Position numbers and translations under genes: made by a program
NCBI GenBank assembly: GCA_023145375.1
Contig: JAGLDY010000054.1
Coordinates: forward strand, 1-53,078
DNA from: Candidatus Sabulitectum sp.
GTDB lineage: Bacteria > Fermentibacterota > Fermentibacteria > Fermentibacterales > JCC-6
DNA: 53,078 bases
Reading direction: 5' to 3'
Shown here: in pieces, positions 15,703 through 22,983 of the stretch
Position numbering within the stretch: position 1 is the stretch's first letter
Layout of the letters: each line of letters begins with the position of its first letter
Notes under the pieces: generated by a model
The model's database searches: none
What the model was told of the DNA's origin: nothing
What the model saw: the letters and a program-made list of their open reading frames with translations, nothing else

Positions 15703-16174
15703 CGGAATCCTCCAGAATCATTTCTGCTATCTCCCTCACAGCCCCAAGACCACCATTTGATTCAGCAACAAGAGAGCAGATATCTCTTACCTCGGGAGCA
15801 GCATCCCTGGGACAGGCTGATATTCCCGATATCTTCATGGCTGGAATATCCTTCCTGTCGTCACCCATGAAAAGGACGGAGGACAGAGGAATACTCAGAT
15901 GCGCCGCAAGCTTCTCCAGGGAAGTCGCCTTGTCTGCACTTCCCAGAGATAGCAGTTTGACACCAAGATCTGATGCTCTACGTCTGGTACAGGCAAAATC
16001 ACGAAACGAAACGAATGCAACCTCCACACCGCTGTCCAGAAGCCTCATGATCCCGGCACCATCCTTTGCGCTGAAAGCTTGAGAGACCCCTGAGGGGCCA
16101 TAAAGAAGTCTTCCGTCTGTGAGTGTTCCATCAACATCAAGGGCAACCAGTTTGATATGAGATAACTCCATCAT
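15695..16174 (-). CDS. kdsC: 3-deoxy-D-manno-octulosonate 8-phosphate phosphatase
   Basis: HAD-family phosphatase that removes phosphate from Kdo-8-phosphate. About 159 residues with the HAD motif DVDGTLTDG near the N-terminus and the GDDRKDIPAM motif near residue 105. It has no cap domain, as usual for KdsC. Two ATG codons (16174, 16171) and a TTG (16177) are possible starts; the ATG at 16174 overlaps the kdsA stop as ATGA and lies six bases after GGAGGG. It sits between kdsA and kdsD with overlaps on both sides. Confidence 0.93.
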   Translation of the reverse strand: MMELSHIKLVALDVDGTLTDGRLLYGPSGVSQAFSAKDGAGIMRLLDSGVEVAFVSFRDFACTRRRASDLGVKLLSLGSADKATSLEKLAAHLSIPLSSVLFMGDDRKDIPAMKISGISACPRDAAPEVRDICSLVAESNGGLGAVREIAEMILEDSGE

Positions 16175-16974
16175 CAAACACCCTCCCAGTAATTCAATGC
16201 GTTTTCCAGCACGATCTCTGCATCCTGAAAATCAAGCATAACGGCACTGTCACTGAGAGCACTCGCCGGGTTGGGATGGACCTCTATAAACATTCCTCTT
16301 ATACCCCAGGCTGCAGATGCCCGAGCCATTTGCACAGCAAATGTTCTGTCTCCTCCTGTGAACCTGCCGGCTGCTCCGGGTTTCTGGAGAGAATGGGTAA
16401 GGTCCATGATGACACCATCGCAAAAAGCTGACATCACCGTTAATGACCTCATGTCCACAACCAGATCGCCATACCCGAAAAAGCTGCCCCGCTCTGTAAG
16501 GAAAACGGAAGGACAACCGTTTGTACGAAGTTTATCAACGGCTCCTCTCATGTTACCAGGTGCCATGAATTGACCTTTTTTTACATTTACAGGGATTCCT
16601 GTTCTGCCTGCAGCTGTGAGCAGGGATGTCTGCCTGCATAAAAAAGCCGGGATCTGCAGCATCTGGCAGACTTCAGCCACAGGTGCTGCCTGGTCTGCGG
16701 AATGGATATCTGTAACAATTGGTAGATTGAATTCCCGGCGGGTCTTCTCCAGGATCCGCAATCCTTCTTCAAGACCCGGGCCAGCCCAGGAGCCTTCGGA
16801 AGTTCTGTTGTCCTTTAGAAAAGAACTTTTGAATAAAAATACCGCTCGATCCGCATACCTGGTTCTTAGACCATGAACAAACTCTGCTGTTCTAAGTACC
16901 AGTTCCTCTGATTCAATACCGCATGGGCCCATTATAAAGAGAGGAAGACCTGTCTCTATCTGTTCCTGAACCAC
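16174..16974 (-). CDS. kdsA: 3-deoxy-8-phosphooctulonate synthase (Kdo-8-phosphate synthase)
   Basis: Condenses arabinose 5-phosphate with phosphoenolpyruvate. The 266-residue TIM-barrel protein has GPCGIESEE at its N-terminus, FKSSFLKDNR, GPGLEEGLRIL, LPIVTDIHSADQ, IPAFLCRQTSLL, NVKKGQFMAPGNM and EVHPNPASALSD. The Cys in GPCGIES is the position that separates metal-dependent enzymes (Cys, as in Aquifex) from metal-independent ones (Asn, as in E. coli), so this looks metal-dependent. The GTG start is preceded by GAGGAGG and lies inside the kdsB end (19-base overlap). Confidence 0.95.
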   Translation of the reverse strand: MVQEQIETGLPLFIMGPCGIESEELVLRTAEFVHGLRTRYADRAVFLFKSSFLKDNRTSEGSWAGPGLEEGLRILEKTRREFNLPIVTDIHSADQAAPVAEVCQMLQIPAFLCRQTSLLTAAGRTGIPVNVKKGQFMAPGNMRGAVDKLRTNGCPSVFLTERGSFFGYGDLVVDMRSLTVMSAFCDGVIMDLTHSLQKPGAAGRFTGGDRTFAVQMARASAAWGIRGMFIEVHPNPASALSDSAVMLDFQDAEIVLENALNYWEGV

Positions 16975-17669
16975 TTTCTAGCCTCCTCCAGGTCATCCAG
17001 CGTATCGACTCCCATTGCATCCCAGACGCCGGGTATAACAGTAATTTGTACACCACTTTCCATCCAGCTGAGCTGTTCAAGTTTCTCCTGTCTGGAGAGT
17101 ATTCCCCAGGGAGAATTTGCGCAGAGACTCAGACTGTCCGGAGTAAAACAGTACACACCAACATGCTGATAGACAAAATCAGCACCCCATGGAATAGAGC
17201 TTCGAGAAAAATACATAGCTTTACCGCCGGGGCCCATTACAACCTTGACTGAAGACGGGTCTGCCCCTGAATCCCCGGGGATCTCACGGGCCAGTGTTAC
17301 CACGGAATGGGGCAGCATGTCCTGTGATTCAAGAGCATCGATCCAGGCGGGCTGAACAAACGGTTCATCTCCCTGGAGATTCACGATACGGTCTCCGGGA
17401 CATCCCAGTGCTTTCCAGGCATCATAGACCCTGTGGGTCCCGCTTTCTGCAGGTCCTGTTAAAACTGCCTCGTATCCGGCAGCGATGACCACTTCCTCTA
17501 TCTGTGTGGAATCTGTTGCCACAACCAGTCTGAATCTTTGCCGGTCACCGCTGGAAACCCCGTCAAGAACTCTAAGTATTAAAGGCCGACCACAGATATC
17601 CGCCAGGGGCTTACCCGGAAGCCGGGTAGACTCCATCCTGGCAGGTACTACAACTACCGTCCCAGCCAA
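16956..17669 (-). CDS. kdsB: CMP-Kdo synthetase (3-deoxy-manno-octulosonate cytidylyltransferase)
   Basis: Activates Kdo with CTP for transfer to lipid A. The 237-residue protein has the nucleotidyltransferase N-terminus VVVVPARMESTRLPGKPL, NLQGDEPFVQP near residue 100 and YFSRSSIPWG near 150, and a C-terminal GVDTLDDLEEARK block. The start is a TTG overlapping the end of the outer-membrane-protein gene by 16 bases; no strong Shine-Dalgarno is visible, suggesting translational coupling. It is followed by kdsA with an overlap. Confidence 0.95.
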   Translation of the reverse strand: MAGTVVVVPARMESTRLPGKPLADICGRPLILRVLDGVSSGDRQRFRLVVATDSTQIEEVVIAAGYEAVLTGPAESGTHRVYDAWKALGCPGDRIVNLQGDEPFVQPAWIDALESQDMLPHSVVTLAREIPGDSGADPSSVKVVMGPGGKAMYFSRSSIPWGADFVYQHVGVYCFTPDSLSLCANSPWGILSRQEKLEQLSWMESGVQITVIPGVWDAMGVDTLDDLEEARKWFRNR

Positions 17670-18742
17670 TTCTCTGATACTCGTATGGACACAAACAGAA
17701 CCGTCTCAGATTCATCTGCACCCCAGGTTTCATAACCGACTCCCAGATCCATAGATGCAATGCCCCGGTGAAGAATGTACCCCACGCCACCTGAAATTCT
17801 TGATGCGCCGTCTCTCCACAAACCGTTCATTGTTCTGTATCCGCCTCTGATCCTGAAACTGGCAGATGGAGATATCTCTATGCCGGAAGCTAGGTAGCTG
17901 CCTTCTTCAGTGGTGCTTCCGAGAAGAGACAGCTTCTTTCTGGCAAAATAATCCACTCCCACAAGCACTCTGGGATGAATATGTGCGGAAACTCCTGCGG
18001 TGAGTTCTCCCGGAACGGAATAATTGAAAGTAGTATCCGCTGTTGAGTTACCCATGTAATGTCTCTGAACTGTAAGTTCTCCAGCTCTGTCAGTGACAAT
18101 AGAGAATCCTGCAGAGAGGTACTTTGTGTTCATGAAGGCCCCGAACACAGGTCCCCATGACGGGGAGAAGGAAAGATCATCCCTGTATGTGGTGGTTACC
18201 GGTACAACTGTTCCAGGATTGTAGGGCGATGTTTCTGCATCTCCCATGGCAGAACCAAAAAAGCATTTTCCCCCCAGAGAAAAAGCCAGTTGCTCAGAGA
18301 CCCGCGCAGTAACACCAACATACGACTCGCCTGAACCGCCTGTCCATTGGATGGTTCCGGAACCATTGTCAAAAACAATGGTGTCCTCTCTGTTCATCCT
18401 TGAGCGATTGCTGAGAGAGGCCGAGAAATGCAGGTCAAGGGGTAACGGCATTATTACTGAGATATCAGGGAAAGCAGAGGCACTGGACCAGGCAAGATCC
18501 TCGGTTTCTCTGGCTTTCATGCCCCATGAAAAACCTGTATTAACAGCCCAGGCAGATGCGGCAGGATTGGCCCCTGAAACCATGCTGGAGTCAGCTGTTC
18601 CAGCAGAGACACCTCCCATGGAGAACGCTCTGACACCCCCTCCTGCAGTTTCAGCTCCGATACCGCAGCTGGGAGGTTGAAATCCAGGTGTAAAGCCGGA
18701 AACGGAGATCAGATATGCAAAAAGAAGATTCATCATTATCAT
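17654..18742 (-). CDS. Outer-membrane beta-barrel protein, FadL/PorV-like
   Basis: A 362-residue protein with an N-terminal signal sequence and a long run of alternating amphipathic strands, ending in an aromatic/hydrophobic strand (ETVLFVSIRVSENW). The N-terminal AFSMGGVSAGTADSSMV with ANPAASAW matches the pattern of FadL-like and PorV/PorQ-type barrels (MGGA... NPA). It heads the Kdo/Lpt operon and overlaps kdsB, so it is expressed together with LPS assembly. It could be a transporter for hydrophobic compounds or a PorV-like shuttle for type IX-like cargo; the sequence does not decide. The ATG at 18742 has GGAG seven bases upstream. Confidence 0.7.
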   Translation of the reverse strand: MIMMNLLFAYLISVSGFTPGFQPPSCGIGAETAGGGVRAFSMGGVSAGTADSSMVSGANPAASAWAVNTGFSWGMKARETEDLAWSSASAFPDISVIMPLPLDLHFSASLSNRSRMNREDTIVFDNGSGTIQWTGGSGESYVGVTARVSEQLAFSLGGKCFFGSAMGDAETSPYNPGTVVPVTTTYRDDLSFSPSWGPVFGAFMNTKYLSAGFSIVTDRAGELTVQRHYMGNSTADTTFNYSVPGELTAGVSAHIHPRVLVGVDYFARKKLSLLGSTTEEGSYLASGIEISPSASFRIRGGYRTMNGLWRDGASRISGGVGYILHRGIASMDLGVGYETWGADESETVLFVSIRVSENWLGR

Positions 18743-18760
18743 CAGGTTACTCCAGATTCA

Positions 18761-18787
18761 TTGTGACTGCATTGTTGTACGTCACAA
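18761..18787. repeat. Perfect inverted repeat before the outer-membrane-protein operon
   Basis: TTGTGAC at 18761-18767 and GTCACAA at 18781-18787 are perfect 7-base inverted arms separated by 13 bases. They lie 19-45 bases upstream of the barrel gene start and just downstream of a possible -10 element (TATGAT on the minus strand, 18793-18798). The arms contain TGTGA/TCACA like CRP half-sites, but the spacing is wrong for CRP. It may be an operator or a 5' UTR hairpin. Confidence 0.45.
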
Positions 18788-18803
18788 ATATAATCATACG
18801 GGG

Positions 18804-20213
18804 TCAGTTTGTTCCATCTATGTACATGGAATCGCCTGGTGCAGGGATCACAACCTCTACCTCTTCAGAACTGTCTTTCCCTATCAGCACTGCAAGAGCT
18901 TCAGCGGATCTCTTTTCGCCATGAACTACTGCCACCTGCTTGACATTTTCACCCACTGCATGGAAATATTTCATGAGGGCATCTGAATCCGCATGGGCAC
19001 TGAACCCGTCAATATCAACGATCTGAGCGTTAACAGCATAGGGCTCGCCAAATATGTTAACCGTTTCTCTCCGCTCGCCTATCTTGCGACCAAGGGTGTG
19101 CTCAGCCATGAATCCCACCAGAACAATGGTGCTGCGGGGATCTGTGATGTTGTTCTTCAGATGGTGCCTGATCCTTCCGTTCTCACACATTCCGGAAGCG
19201 GAGATAATGATCATAGGCTCTTTCATGGTGTTAATAGCCTTTGATTCCCCAACATTCTGAACAAAGTGAAGACTTCTGAACTGAAACGGACTGTGCCCGG
19301 CGTATAGAAGATCCCTTAGCTCCTTATCGTAAACTTCAGGATGCAGCTTGAATACTTCAGTGGCATTGAAAGAGAGGGGAGAATCCACATACACAGGAAT
19401 GTCCGGTAATCGACCTGCAACGAAGAGAAGGTTTAGAAAGTATAGAACTTCCTGTGTCCTGCCCACACTGAATGCAGGGATAATGACCTTCCCACCCCGC
19501 CTGGCAGTTTTTTTCACAACCTGTTCCAGATCAAGAAGTGACTTCTCCTGAAGCTCATGATTCCTGCCGCCATAGGTACTTTCAGTTATCAGAAAGTCCG
19601 GCCTGGAAGATAGATCAGGGTTACGGAGGATAGGTCTGTCAAAACGACCCAGATCACCTGTAAAAAGAAGTGTACGCTGTTTTCCATTCTCTTCAAGTAC
19701 AAGTTCAACCTGAGCACTGCCAAGTATATGCCCTGCTTCAAGAAAACGCAGAGTTACTCCGGGGAATATGGGGAAAGAAAGATCGTAGGGTATGGAAACG
19801 AATTTTTCAATGGCTGAAAGAGCATCCTCAAGGTCGTAGAGAGGTTCAACAGGTGGCAGGTCCTCTTTTGCCCGTTTCCTGTTCAGATATTCAGCATCAG
19901 CCTGCTGTATGTGCGCCGAATCAGGGAGCATGATCGCTGCAAGGTCTCTTGTGGCTCCAGTGGAAAAAATGATCCCCTTGAAACCATTCTTAACAAGTCC
20001 AGGTAGTTTCCCGGAATGATCTATGTGAGCATGAGACAGTATTACAGCGTCAAGTGAAGCGGGTTCATAACCGTACTCACGGTTCAGTCTTTCACTGTCC
20101 TGTCTTCTCCCCTGGCTGAGTCCGCAATCAAGAAGGATCCTTCTGCCGGCAACCTCAAGCAGATGCTGGGAACCGGTAACAGCCTGTGCAGCCCCGTAGA
20201 ATGTAATTTTCAA
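18804..20213 (-). CDS. Metallo-beta-lactamase/beta-CASP family hydrolase (CPSF-like RNase)
   Basis: A 469-residue two-domain protein of the CPSF73/RNase J-like class (COG1236). The MBL zinc motif SHAHIDHSG lies near residue 60, followed by EAGHILGSAQ, FTGDLGR and ITESTYG; the beta-CASP part contains IPAFSVGRTQEVL, ASGMCENGRIRHHL, GFMAEHTLGRKI and GFSAHAD. Such proteins are zinc-dependent ribonucleases that process RNA. I chose the TTG at 20213, six bases after AAAAGGAG, giving the usual MKITFYGAA start; the ATG at 20219 directly touches the Shine-Dalgarno. It is monocistronic, divergent from the metalloprotease and upstream of the OMP/Kdo operon on the same strand. RNA cleavage is inferred from family membership. 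Confidence 0.9.
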   Translation of the reverse strand: MKITFYGAAQAVTGSQHLLEVAGRRILLDCGLSQGRRQDSERLNREYGYEPASLDAVILSHAHIDHSGKLPGLVKNGFKGIIFSTGATRDLAAIMLPDSAHIQQADAEYLNRKRAKEDLPPVEPLYDLEDALSAIEKFVSIPYDLSFPIFPGVTLRFLEAGHILGSAQVELVLEENGKQRTLLFTGDLGRFDRPILRNPDLSSRPDFLITESTYGGRNHELQEKSLLDLEQVVKKTARRGGKVIIPAFSVGRTQEVLYFLNLLFVAGRLPDIPVYVDSPLSFNATEVFKLHPEVYDKELRDLLYAGHSPFQFRSLHFVQNVGESKAINTMKEPMIIISASGMCENGRIRHHLKNNITDPRSTIVLVGFMAEHTLGRKIGERRETVNIFGEPYAVNAQIVDIDGFSAHADSDALMKYFHAVGENVKQVAVVHGEKRSAEALAVLIGKDSSEEVEVVIPAPGDSMYIDGTN

Positions 20214-20291
20214 CGCCATCTCCTTTTATAGTGGGTAATTTGTTTCAATCTTTCGTATGCTTACTATGTTGACACACGGCCATTGTTGCAA

Positions 20292-20425
20292 CCTGCCCTG
20301 GAACCCGAAGCTCCAGTAACCGTCAGGCACAAGGGAGACCCGTTCTCATGCATTGTCGGTTGCTGAAGCAATGAGAATGGGGTATTTTCCCTCAGGTTTG
20401 CTGGATCACAGTATTTACAGGCAGG
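20292..20425 (+). ncRNA. Candidate structured 5' leader RNA upstream of the metalloprotease
   Basis: The 245-base gap before the metalloprotease gene holds nested complementary segments: an outer CCTGCC (20292-20297) with GGCAGG (20420-20425); a small hairpin CTGGA (20298-20302) with TCCAG (20312-20316); and a long stem CCCGTTCTCAT (20339-20349) with ATGAGAATGGG (20371-20381), with an inner TTGC-TGAA-GCAA hairpin in its loop. GGGA (20333-20336) can extend the stem with TCCC further out. A possible -10 (TACTAT, 20262-20267) would start a transcript just before it. It matches no riboswitch class I can recall. It could be a regulatory leader; the pairing is seen, the function is not. Confidence 0.4.
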
Positions 20426-20458
20426 CTGAATGCGTTGCCATTTCAATTGGAGGACTGA

Positions 20459-22165
20459 ATGAGAATCGCCCTTATCACAATGTTGATTTTGAGCCTGTCC
20501 ATGTTCGCTGACACAGTTTATCAGCGAGTTGACAATGATCAAGATCTTACCGTGGACCAGAGAGCCTTGTATCTCGTTTACAGTGTTCTTGATAGAGACA
20601 GGCTTCCCCTTGAATACACTGCAGATGCTGTAAGTGAAAGAAGTGGCACCCCTGCTCTGCATGAGGCTTTGCTTCTTTCCCATGAGCTTTCATCTGCAAC
20701 TCTTCAGGAGATACTCACCCTGGCCGACCGACCGGTCCTCTCAGGAAGTCCTGCAACATTTGTTTCTGTGGGGGGCAACTTCAGGATACACTATACCACC
20801 ACAGGTATCGATGCCAGTAATCTTTCCTATGCCCAGGACATTGCCGAGTACATGGATTTTGCCTGGGAAGAAGAGTGCAACACAATGGGTTACTTCACCC
20901 CCCCGCCTGACAACAACATAGGTGGAGACAACCTCTACGACATTTACATAGCCTATATTGAAGGCAATACACTTGGGTATACCTCCCACGGCGGTGAATA
21001 CAAACCACCTGATTCAACTCACTCATGCAGCGCAAGTCACATTGTCATGAATACCGATCTGGGTCCAAATCACCAGAAAGTCACTTCAGCCCATGAGTTC
21101 CAGCATGCCATTCAGATGTCCTACGACTACGAGGAGCCCACATGGTTCATGGAGAACTGCGCAGTCTGGATGGAAGACCAGCTCTGGGACGATATAAATG
21201 ACTACTTGAGTTACTACTCCGGTGGAGCAATGAGAAAACCCTACAGGGGTATTGATGGTGGTGGCATGTACTGGTACGGAGCCAGCTTCTGGCCAAGGAT
21301 GATAGGGCTCATGTTCGGTATAGATTCAGTCCGCGAGGTCTGGGAGAACTGCGCCGCGACAAATGAAGCAAACATGTGGGACGCTCTGGATGACATGTTC
21401 ACAGCCCATGGAACAGATTTTGAGAACGGGTTCATGCTTTACGGTCTGTGGCGTTACATGGTGGGTCCTCAGTGGTACTCCTCTTTCAACATGTTTGATG
21501 AGGAAGCTGACACCTGGGGAACACCTCTTGTGTTCAGCTGGCACAACTTCACTACTCTTCCTGCCAGTGGAGATCAGGGAAGCTACCCGCAGTACCTTAT
21601 GGACGACCTTGGTATTGCCTGGATCAGGGTTGATCTTGCTTCCTACCAGGGTGGCTGGGTCCAGATGGACTTCGACGGAAGAGACGGCTACGAGTGGAAT
21701 CTGGGAGCAATCGTGTGGAACGATAACAACTTCCAGTTCACCTGGGTTGACTGCGATCCAACATCAGGAGAGAAGGCACTCTCTGTTCCCACTGAAGGCT
21801 GGGACTATGCAGTGTTCTTCCCTGCATTCATGACAAACACATCGTTCACTGCCAATTACACCTTCGAGATCGCCTACACAGCAGGAATTGAAGAGGGAGA
21901 ATCTCTCACCGGAACCGATCTTACAATTGGATCAAATCCCGTGATAGCTGGTTCTTCAGTAAGTTTCAACGCTCCTTCCACAGGTTATATGGACCTTTCT
22001 GTGGTTGACATGACAGGCCGGAGGGTTTCAACTCTCTTCAGTGGAGTTGCCCAGCAGGGTCTGCATTCCGTTGAATTCCAGGAAGATCTGGCTTCAGGGG
22101 TATACCTGGTTGTTCTCCGGCATGGAAATTCCGTAGAAACCGCCAGAGTATCGGCACTCAGATAG
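20459..22165 (+). CDS. Secreted zinc metalloprotease (MXAN_6640-like) with type IX-like C-terminal tail
   Basis: A 568-residue exported protein. A signal peptide is cleavable near residue 17. The zinc motif HEFQH (His212, Glu213, His216) with a downstream Glu in FMENCAVWMED (Glu232) places it with putative metalloproteases of the MXAN_6640 type. The last 85 or so residues form a beta-sandwich tail (GRRVSTLFSG, ASGVYLVVLRHG) resembling FlgD-Ig and type IX secretion sorting domains. It is likely secreted or surface attached and digests protein. GGAGG lies before the ATG. It is monocistronic, with a structured leader and a strong terminator after it. Substrate unknown. Confidence 0.8.
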   Translation: MRIALITMLILSLSMFADTVYQRVDNDQDLTVDQRALYLVYSVLDRDRLPLEYTADAVSERSGTPALHEALLLSHELSSATLQEILTLADRPVLSGSPATFVSVGGNFRIHYTTTGIDASNLSYAQDIAEYMDFAWEEECNTMGYFTPPPDNNIGGDNLYDIYIAYIEGNTLGYTSHGGEYKPPDSTHSCSASHIVMNTDLGPNHQKVTSAHEFQHAIQMSYDYEEPTWFMENCAVWMEDQLWDDINDYLSYYSGGAMRKPYRGIDGGGMYWYGASFWPRMIGLMFGIDSVREVWENCAATNEANMWDALDDMFTAHGTDFENGFMLYGLWRYMVGPQWYSSFNMFDEEADTWGTPLVFSWHNFTTLPASGDQGSYPQYLMDDLGIAWIRVDLASYQGGWVQMDFDGRDGYEWNLGAIVWNDNNFQFTWVDCDPTSGEKALSVPTEGWDYAVFFPAFMTNTSFTANYTFEIAYTAGIEEGESLTGTDLTIGSNPVIAGSSVSFNAPSTGYMDLSVVDMTGRRVSTLFSGVAQQGLHSVEFQEDLASGVYLVVLRHGNSVETARVSALR

Positions 22166-22179
22166 CAGACCAGATGCTT

Positions 22180-22215
22180 AAAAAAAGTGCCCGGCATAAT
22201 ACCGGGCACTTTTTT
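22180..22215 (+). terminator. Rho-independent terminator after the metalloprotease gene
   Basis: AGTGCCCGG (22186-22194) pairs perfectly with CCGGGCACT (22202-22210) around a seven-base loop, flanked by an A-run before and a T-run (to 22215) after. It ends the metalloprotease transcript and lies only seven bases before the ATG of the next gene. Confidence 0.92.
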
Positions 22216-22221
22216 CACACA

Positions 22222-22983
22222 ATGTTACTGCTTCTAGCTTTAGGAGCGGGGACAGGGTGTGTAAGTAGTGATGATACTGAAGGACAGGGCATCTCTCACG
22301 ACATACCTGCCACTGGAGATATCACCATGGTTATCCAGTTTGCAGGGACTGCCACGGGCGATTCAATGCCTGAAGCAGTGGTTCATCTTCCTTTCACTGC
22401 CGGTGGTCGGTTTCATCCGGCAGAAGAGTGCCATGACTGTTTCCAGACAGTTTTCGAAAATGCGGACAGCACCGGCAAGCTGATGATGGTTATAATCCCG
22501 GAGACTGAACAATTCAGTGGTTCCAGGGATCACCTGATAATATCCCTCGATCCCGGGGGAATTCCTGTGGCGGTAAGCCCTGATCTGGATTCACTTTTTC
22601 TGGTTGACAGCCTGTGGGAAGACCCGGTTGCAAGGCAGCAGACAGTACTTGAACTTGCGGTTTTCTTTAAACCTGAAATAGTTCTTCAATTCATAGAGGT
22701 GCCCCTAAGCAGTTCAGATGTAACAAGGTTCTGGAGTGACCACGGAGCAGAGAACAGCATAACTGCAGCTCTGTTCGTTTCCCCGGATGAAAGCATTCCC
22801 ATAAATTCAAGGGGCTGGGGTCTTTTCACAGGAAAAGGCATCAGAAGTGGTACATTGGAAGGATTGGACATGCCCGGATTTATCGCCACGGTGAGAATGA
22901 TATCAGGAATGGACTGGATCCACGGCGAAAGCGGATATCCGGCAATGCAGGCTTTCTTTGCCACAGAGTCGGAGGTACAATGA
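22222..22983 (+). CDS. Putative lipoprotein of unknown function
   Basis: A 253-residue protein whose N-terminus MLLLLALGAGTGC looks like a short lipoprotein signal, although the residues before the Cys (G-T-G) are a weak lipobox. No domain is recognised. The remainder is acidic, with strand-rich stretches such as ITMVIQFAGTA and an ISLDPGGIPVAVS block. The ATG at 22222 follows the terminator T-run; an alternative ATG at 22174 would place the terminator hairpin inside the coding region. Neither has a Shine-Dalgarno. It overlaps the next gene by four bases (ATGA), so it is the first member of a four-gene membrane operon. Function unknown. Confidence 0.6.
   Translation: MLLLLALGAGTGCVSSDDTEGQGISHDIPATGDITMVIQFAGTATGDSMPEAVVHLPFTAGGRFHPAEECHDCFQTVFENADSTGKLMMVIIPETEQFSGSRDHLIISLDPGGIPVAVSPDLDSLFLVDSLWEDPVARQQTVLELAVFFKPEIVLQFIEVPLSSSDVTRFWSDHGAENSITAALFVSPDESIPINSRGWGLFTGKGIRSGTLEGLDMPGFIATVRMISGMDWIHGESGYPAMQAFFATESEVQ

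Noticed and set aside
18761-18787. A CRP/cAMP operator fitting the adenylate cyclase in the window
   Set aside because: The TGTGA and TCACA half-sites are 15 bases apart, not 6, so a standard CRP dimer would not fit.
20318-20345. Resemblance of the leader to a c-di-GMP-I riboswitch (GGCACAAGGGAGACCC)
   Set aside because: The tetraloop-receptor and the conserved GACGCAAAGCC-like segment are missing, so only a short chance likeness remains.
20264-20683. A 139-codon minus-strand frame over the metalloprotease leader
   Set aside because: It overlaps the signal-peptide region of the protease gene and has no family features.
22174-22983. Longer form of the lipoprotein starting at 22174
   Set aside because: It would translate through the terminator hairpin and has no Shine-Dalgarno; the shorter form has a cleaner signal sequence, though this remains uncertain.
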